Source of the DNA: Macrotrachela quadricornifera
Lineage: Eukaryota; Rotifera; Eurotatoria; Philodinida; Philodinidae
Assembly (NCBI GenBank): GCA_022393335.1
Contig: JAJEKB010020160.1
Span: 140,447 to 204,446 of the forward strand
Reading direction: 5' to 3'
DNA: 64,000 nt
Of the stretch, positions 59,789-64,000 are shown one piece after another. Numbering within the stretch: position 1 is the first letter of the stretch; each line of letters starts with the position of its first letter. Below the pieces are notes generated by a model. It had not been told where the DNA came from. It was given only the letters and a program-made list of their open reading frames with translations, and did no database searches. Both the position numbers and the translations under genes were made by a program.

Positions 59789-62700
59789 TTATTGTTTCCA
59801 GTTTTGATATCTATCTAGTGTCAATTCGTTTAGTCTGTCGAGTCGATCAAGTTCAGCTCGTTGGGCTTTAGTTGGCTTGACTTGTAATGCTGAGAAAGGA
59901 AAATCTCGTAAAATGGCGATGTCATTACGGGATTTAACGCGTCCCAGAGGTACATAACGAGAAGCAATTTCCTCTCTACCAGGTGGAAGTCGAAGATCAA
60001 CAACAACTTTTGGCATTGTTTGACCTTGCGCCTTATGAGTGGTGATGGAATAGGCTGGCACAAAAGGTAAAGCTTTGCGTGTGATAGTGATTTTTGAACC
60101 TGATGGATTTGAACAGTTCCCTTTTGTTGACATTATAGAACTCGATGCAGAGGTAGGTAATAAGGATTGAATATTGACCTCAAAAGTTTTCTCAACAAGA
60201 GGTATTGGAATCACTTGTGCAGCGAGAGAATGGAATTTTGTGTTAATTTTTGCTGTTGGCACCTCCACAAGAGCATAGGACGGTTTTCGAATGAAAATTG
60301 TATCTAATAAGGAAAAATTAAGATTAAACGACAGTTGAGAAGAAAATCATGATTTCCAAGAGAAAAACTTATATTCGATATTAATAAACGGTGTAGAAGT
60401 GCAACAATTTTCTATCTACGAATATTTGCTTAGCATTTGGGTTGGTATTAATTAAAACTAAACTAATGCATATTTGTGTAGAAAAGTGTATTAGTGAAGT
60501 ATTAATTAATACTAATGCTAATGCTAATGCTAAGCTAATATTCTCATCTGTGCCAAACAAACTCAACGAAACCCAACACTTCAAAGCTTTCTGGTTTTTC
60601 TCGGCTTAATATCAATGCTAGTCGTCAAACGCATTCCCAACTATGCTCATTTTACAATAAAACAACCAAATAGAAAGATTTTACCTTTAGGAAATTTGGT
60701 ATCAGTAAAAGAAAGAGTAGTATCTAAATCTACTTCTTCATACATAATTTGATGAAATATTCCTTTTGTTCCATTTGAAAGACCTAGTTCAGTAGCAATA
60801 TTATCCGTTAATAGAACAGGCATTCCAGGAACTAATGGTAAATAGCCAGGAAGTGATTCTGTTTTATTATCAGGTAAAGAAAGAAGAAAACGCTGGAGTT
60901 GATGAAGATTATTTTCATGAATGGTTTTTGATTTCGTTTTATCTTGAGCAAGACATACTACTAAGCGATAACCTAATTCATGACATCTGTTGATCACCGC
61001 TCGGTTATTCAGCTCAGTACGAATTTCATTTCGATAAACTAGAATTGAAGCATTATTCCAGGAAATATCAGATAATGAATGAATGCCATCTGACCGACCG
61101 ATAATTAATGAACGGAACAGGTCGTAATCTTTCATAGTACATTCACCAAGTCGCAGTCGGTCAAGTGCTTCCAGATACTCTCTATCATTAACACGCATCT
61201 GCATGGTAAGCTTAACAACAACATTGATCTGAAGAAAAAGTGCTCGCCCAACCTGGCATTGGATTTCATGTTTACTTAATGATTTTTTTTCTCGAGATGT
61301 AAAGGTAGCAGCAGATGATTCTAATTGTATGAAAATGTCTGTATATAAAGCTTTGTCAAGAACAGGTGCGTATTGCATGAAATCCCCGACTAAGACTACA
61401 TTAATACCACCAAATGGTATACTCGGATCTGAACTTTTGGCGATAGTTAAAATCTCATGAAAGCGAGCCAAAAGTCGTAAACCAACCATAGAAATCTCAT
61501 CAATAAAAATGTACTGTACATGACGCCATTCATTTTGTATTACAGTATCTCCTGGAGTTACTATTCGCTTTGCCTTTGACATTTTTCTAGAATCTTTCAG
61601 AAATGAATGAAGGGTCACTCCACCTATATTTGTTGCTGCAATAGCAGTAGGAGCGAGTTTGCGTAGTTTATGAGATCGTTTAGTCAACGAAAAATATCGG
61701 GTAACTGCAGCAATTAACTGTGACTTTCCAGTACCACCAGAACCTGGTACACACATGACGAGTTGCTACTGAATATTATCTATACAAGAAGGAAATTTAG
61801 CACTGATCATGAAAGAATTCATTCAATTTACTCTCTTTTAAGAAACTTTCCCATCAAGATGACGTGTGATAATCAGAAAGGCTCGAGTTTGTTCTTCGTT
61901 TAGGGTGAAATCTTGTATCACTTGTTGACGTGAAACACTGGGTGCAACTGCTATAACAACAGATTTAGTAGTATCCATTTGGTCTTCAATATTATATGTA
62001 TGCATATCGATTAAAGAATCACTTCTAATCACAGATACATTTGAATTATTCGTCATGAACACTTCAATAGACTGCTCAATTTCGGATCCATTCATGAAAA
62101 TTTCTCGAACTTTTTGCTTTTCAAGCTGAAGATCAAGTTGCCATTTTTTATTTTGTTCAATTAATTTATGTGTTGATGGTATTATATGATGTTTAGGATC
62201 GTTATTCAAGGTCGATGCTTGCTGATTATTTAGTACATTAATATCTAGTATCAGAAAGAAAATGAAACAAGTAATGTAAAAATGCCGATAGATATCATTA
62301 TCACTAGGTGTCCGAATCGAACTCGAAATCTATGTGAAAGACTAGCGAGCGATCCTCACTAACTGATGCAAAATTTTCGAGCTCATAGTTCGTCGATTAA
62401 TAGCACTCGGTTGCTCCTACCAAGCTCTGTCAATCGCCCAAAACTGAGCACAAAAACTTTTAACAAATTGGTCAGATTCCCTTGCGGATGTATATTAGAC
62501 TAATACTTGTCAACAGACCCTGATTCTCCTCACTAAATATCGAGAGAACAATGTTTCTTACCGGTTGAATGTGGAAAACGATTAACATTTGTTATTGTAG
62601 TTAACACTTCGTTAAAATAGACAGTCTCAGGTCTTATTATTGCTGATGACGCATCTGTTTCGTGATCTGTGTCGTCAATGTTGGCGATCATATTTAAGAT

Positions 62701-64000
62701 ATCATCTACTTCATCCGCATCATCATTATCATTATTATTTATTTGATGTTGTAATACAAGTTGTGGATCAATACCACCGGTATTATTCTCTTGAATGGCT
62801 TGAACTAGATGTTCATCACGATCTTTCTTACATTCATGTAAGAGTTGGATATTTTCGATTACCCGTTGCATGTCTGCACTAATTAAATTTTGTTTAGACA
62901 TGTAGGCTTCTTCCCAACTCTGATTAATATCACATAAATCAGTAACTGAACGCCATGGTACAAAGAGAGTTAAAATAGCGCGATAGTAACGTGCTTTAGT
63001 ATCATCACGTTCACGACGAGGAATCATCGGTCCAACTAAAACTGGCACTCTTGGCTTAGTCCATCTCATCAAAATGTGTGAAGAATATTGAGGATGCTGA
63101 GGAAGAAACATGTAACGATCATTAGCTGGACGACCACGGGAGGTCGAAATGGCATCTTCTTTCGCTTTTTCCAGAATTTTTTTGTCACTTTCGTCCATCT
63201 TTTTTTTTCTAAACCAGCTAATATAATTATATAAACAACAGCTATCCATTTGATTATCTCGATGCTGATAATCAATACGACTATTTACAAGAACCATTTT
63301 ATTGCCTTCGGATGGTTCTATAAGAAACTGTTCTTCTATGGCATCAATATTATCTTCAGAGTTATCGATCTGGATATTATTAGCTTGGTCTTCAACAAAG
63401 ATAAATGAAAATTTATTCAAGTATCAAAAGGGTATTTACTTTCAATAACGAAATTTTCTTTTTCAAGTTGGATTTTGATCTCACGAAGGGATTTTTCCAA
63501 ATAATTCTCAATAGTAATTAAATAAACCTTTTGAAACTCATGTGTAGTATAGTGGTCCGGAAAATTTAAAATGTACGAAGCCACTTGTGCTCCAGACAGT
63601 TCCTGTTGTGAAGCTAGTGTATTGTGCATTTTCAGGAGTAGACGTCTTGAACGCTCATGAATATTATCAGATGGGTAAGCTGGTTTTTTATCAAAATCTT
63701 TCGTGGCCTTCACCATGAGTGCTAAACTGTCATGGAATGACAGACTTGATTTAGTTACATAATCTGTCACATAATATGCTAAAGCTTTTGCATCACAACC
63801 GGACCACACAAATTTTATATCCATATTTGAACGGCAAGCCGCCATAATCCATTCATTATAATTATTGGTCCACTCATGGCTACGTTTCATAGAAATAGTG
63901 CCGGTAACGCTATCAATTTCAGAATTAGTAACAATCTTTCGTGGCATACGCATTCGACACTTTGGTACACCTCTCTGCAACTTGGTATATTTAAAGCAAG
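59789..64000 (-). CDS. Helitron RepHel protein, C-terminal part with PIF1-like helicase
   Basis: Five exons (64000-63440, 63389-62562, 62244-61847, 61765-60685, 60303-59789) join with matching phases into about 1,127 codons; the N terminus with the HUH replication initiator lies beyond the right edge. Exon 1 carries the Helitron block CRMRMPRKIV, HEWTNNYNEWIMAACRSNMD and YYVTDYVTKSSLSFHD. Exon 4 has the helicase Walker A GSGGTGKS and Walker B FIDEISMVG. Exon 5 has the PIF1 C-terminal motif YSITTHKAQGQT. Helitrons move by rolling-circle replication. No stop or frameshift is visible in the part present, so the copy may be recent. The intron at 60304-60684 contains a TAATGC-type short tandem repeat. 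Confidence 0.88.

Noticed and set aside
59830..60063. 77-codon frame inside the last Helitron exon
   Set aside because: Shifted-frame shadow; the helicase motif YSITTHKAQGQT lies in the other frame.
60494..60545. TAATGC short repeats as a possible CRISPR-like array
   Set aside because: Units are 6 bp with no spacers and lie in an intron of a eukaryotic gene.

Overview
The window reads as nuclear DNA of a small invertebrate, most likely a bdelloid rotifer. This is an inference. It rests on very AT-rich sequence, many tiny GT-AG introns (about 40-100 nt) in compact housekeeping genes, a dispersed F-box/LRR-like family and rhodopsin-type receptor remnants of a kind I associate with bdelloids, a multidomain arginine ADP-ribosyltransferase, and a dense load of foldback elements and MITEs. 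I could run no search, so gene names come from recognising the translated exons.

Layout. 1-9.6 kb (minus strand): 5' part of a P-type IIC (Na+/K+-ATPase-like) pump, a two-exon gene I do not recognise, and a Qa-SNARE syntaxin. 10.5-21.1 kb (plus strand): a compact run of conserved genes, namely SMNDC1/SPF30, the dihydrolipoyl acetyltransferase E2 of pyruvate dehydrogenase, the Fe-S scaffold ISCU, the HORMA protein REV7/MAD2L2, TOLLIP and a HIG1-domain protein. Three of these (E2, ISCU, HIG1) are mitochondrial. 25.6-27.3 kb: a class I GLUT-like sugar transporter. 28-32 kb: a composite repeat with further elements nested in it. 32.7-34.8 kb: an F-box pseudogene. 38.3-40.3 kb (minus): an ADP-ribosyltransferase with a membrane-active-looking N-terminal region. 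40.5-49.3 kb: several unrelated non-autonomous elements. 49.3-50.6 kb: F-box and receptor gene fragments. 50.6-56.3 kb: a giant foldback element whose arms are built from a satellite of about 162 bp, with a hAT-like element inserted in one arm. 56.8-58.9 kb (minus): an intact F-box gene. 59.8 kb to the right edge (minus): the 3' part of a Helitron RepHel gene.

The genes do not form an operon. The left third is gene-dense and conserved, the right two thirds is accessory sequence. The strongest observations are: (1) two alternative 83-nt exons in the syntaxin that each encode the C-terminal half of the SNARE helix, with phases that require exactly one to be used; (2) loss of the M4 glutamate (PEGL becomes PMGL) and three R-(R/K)-x-S sites exactly 11 residues apart in the pump; (3) the satellite-armed giant foldback element; (4) the ADP-ribosyltransferase fusion. 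Two runs of N are present: 400 N at 23922-24321 and 10 N at 52332-52341. The second is flanked by an exact 47-bp duplication and is probably an unmerged overlap.
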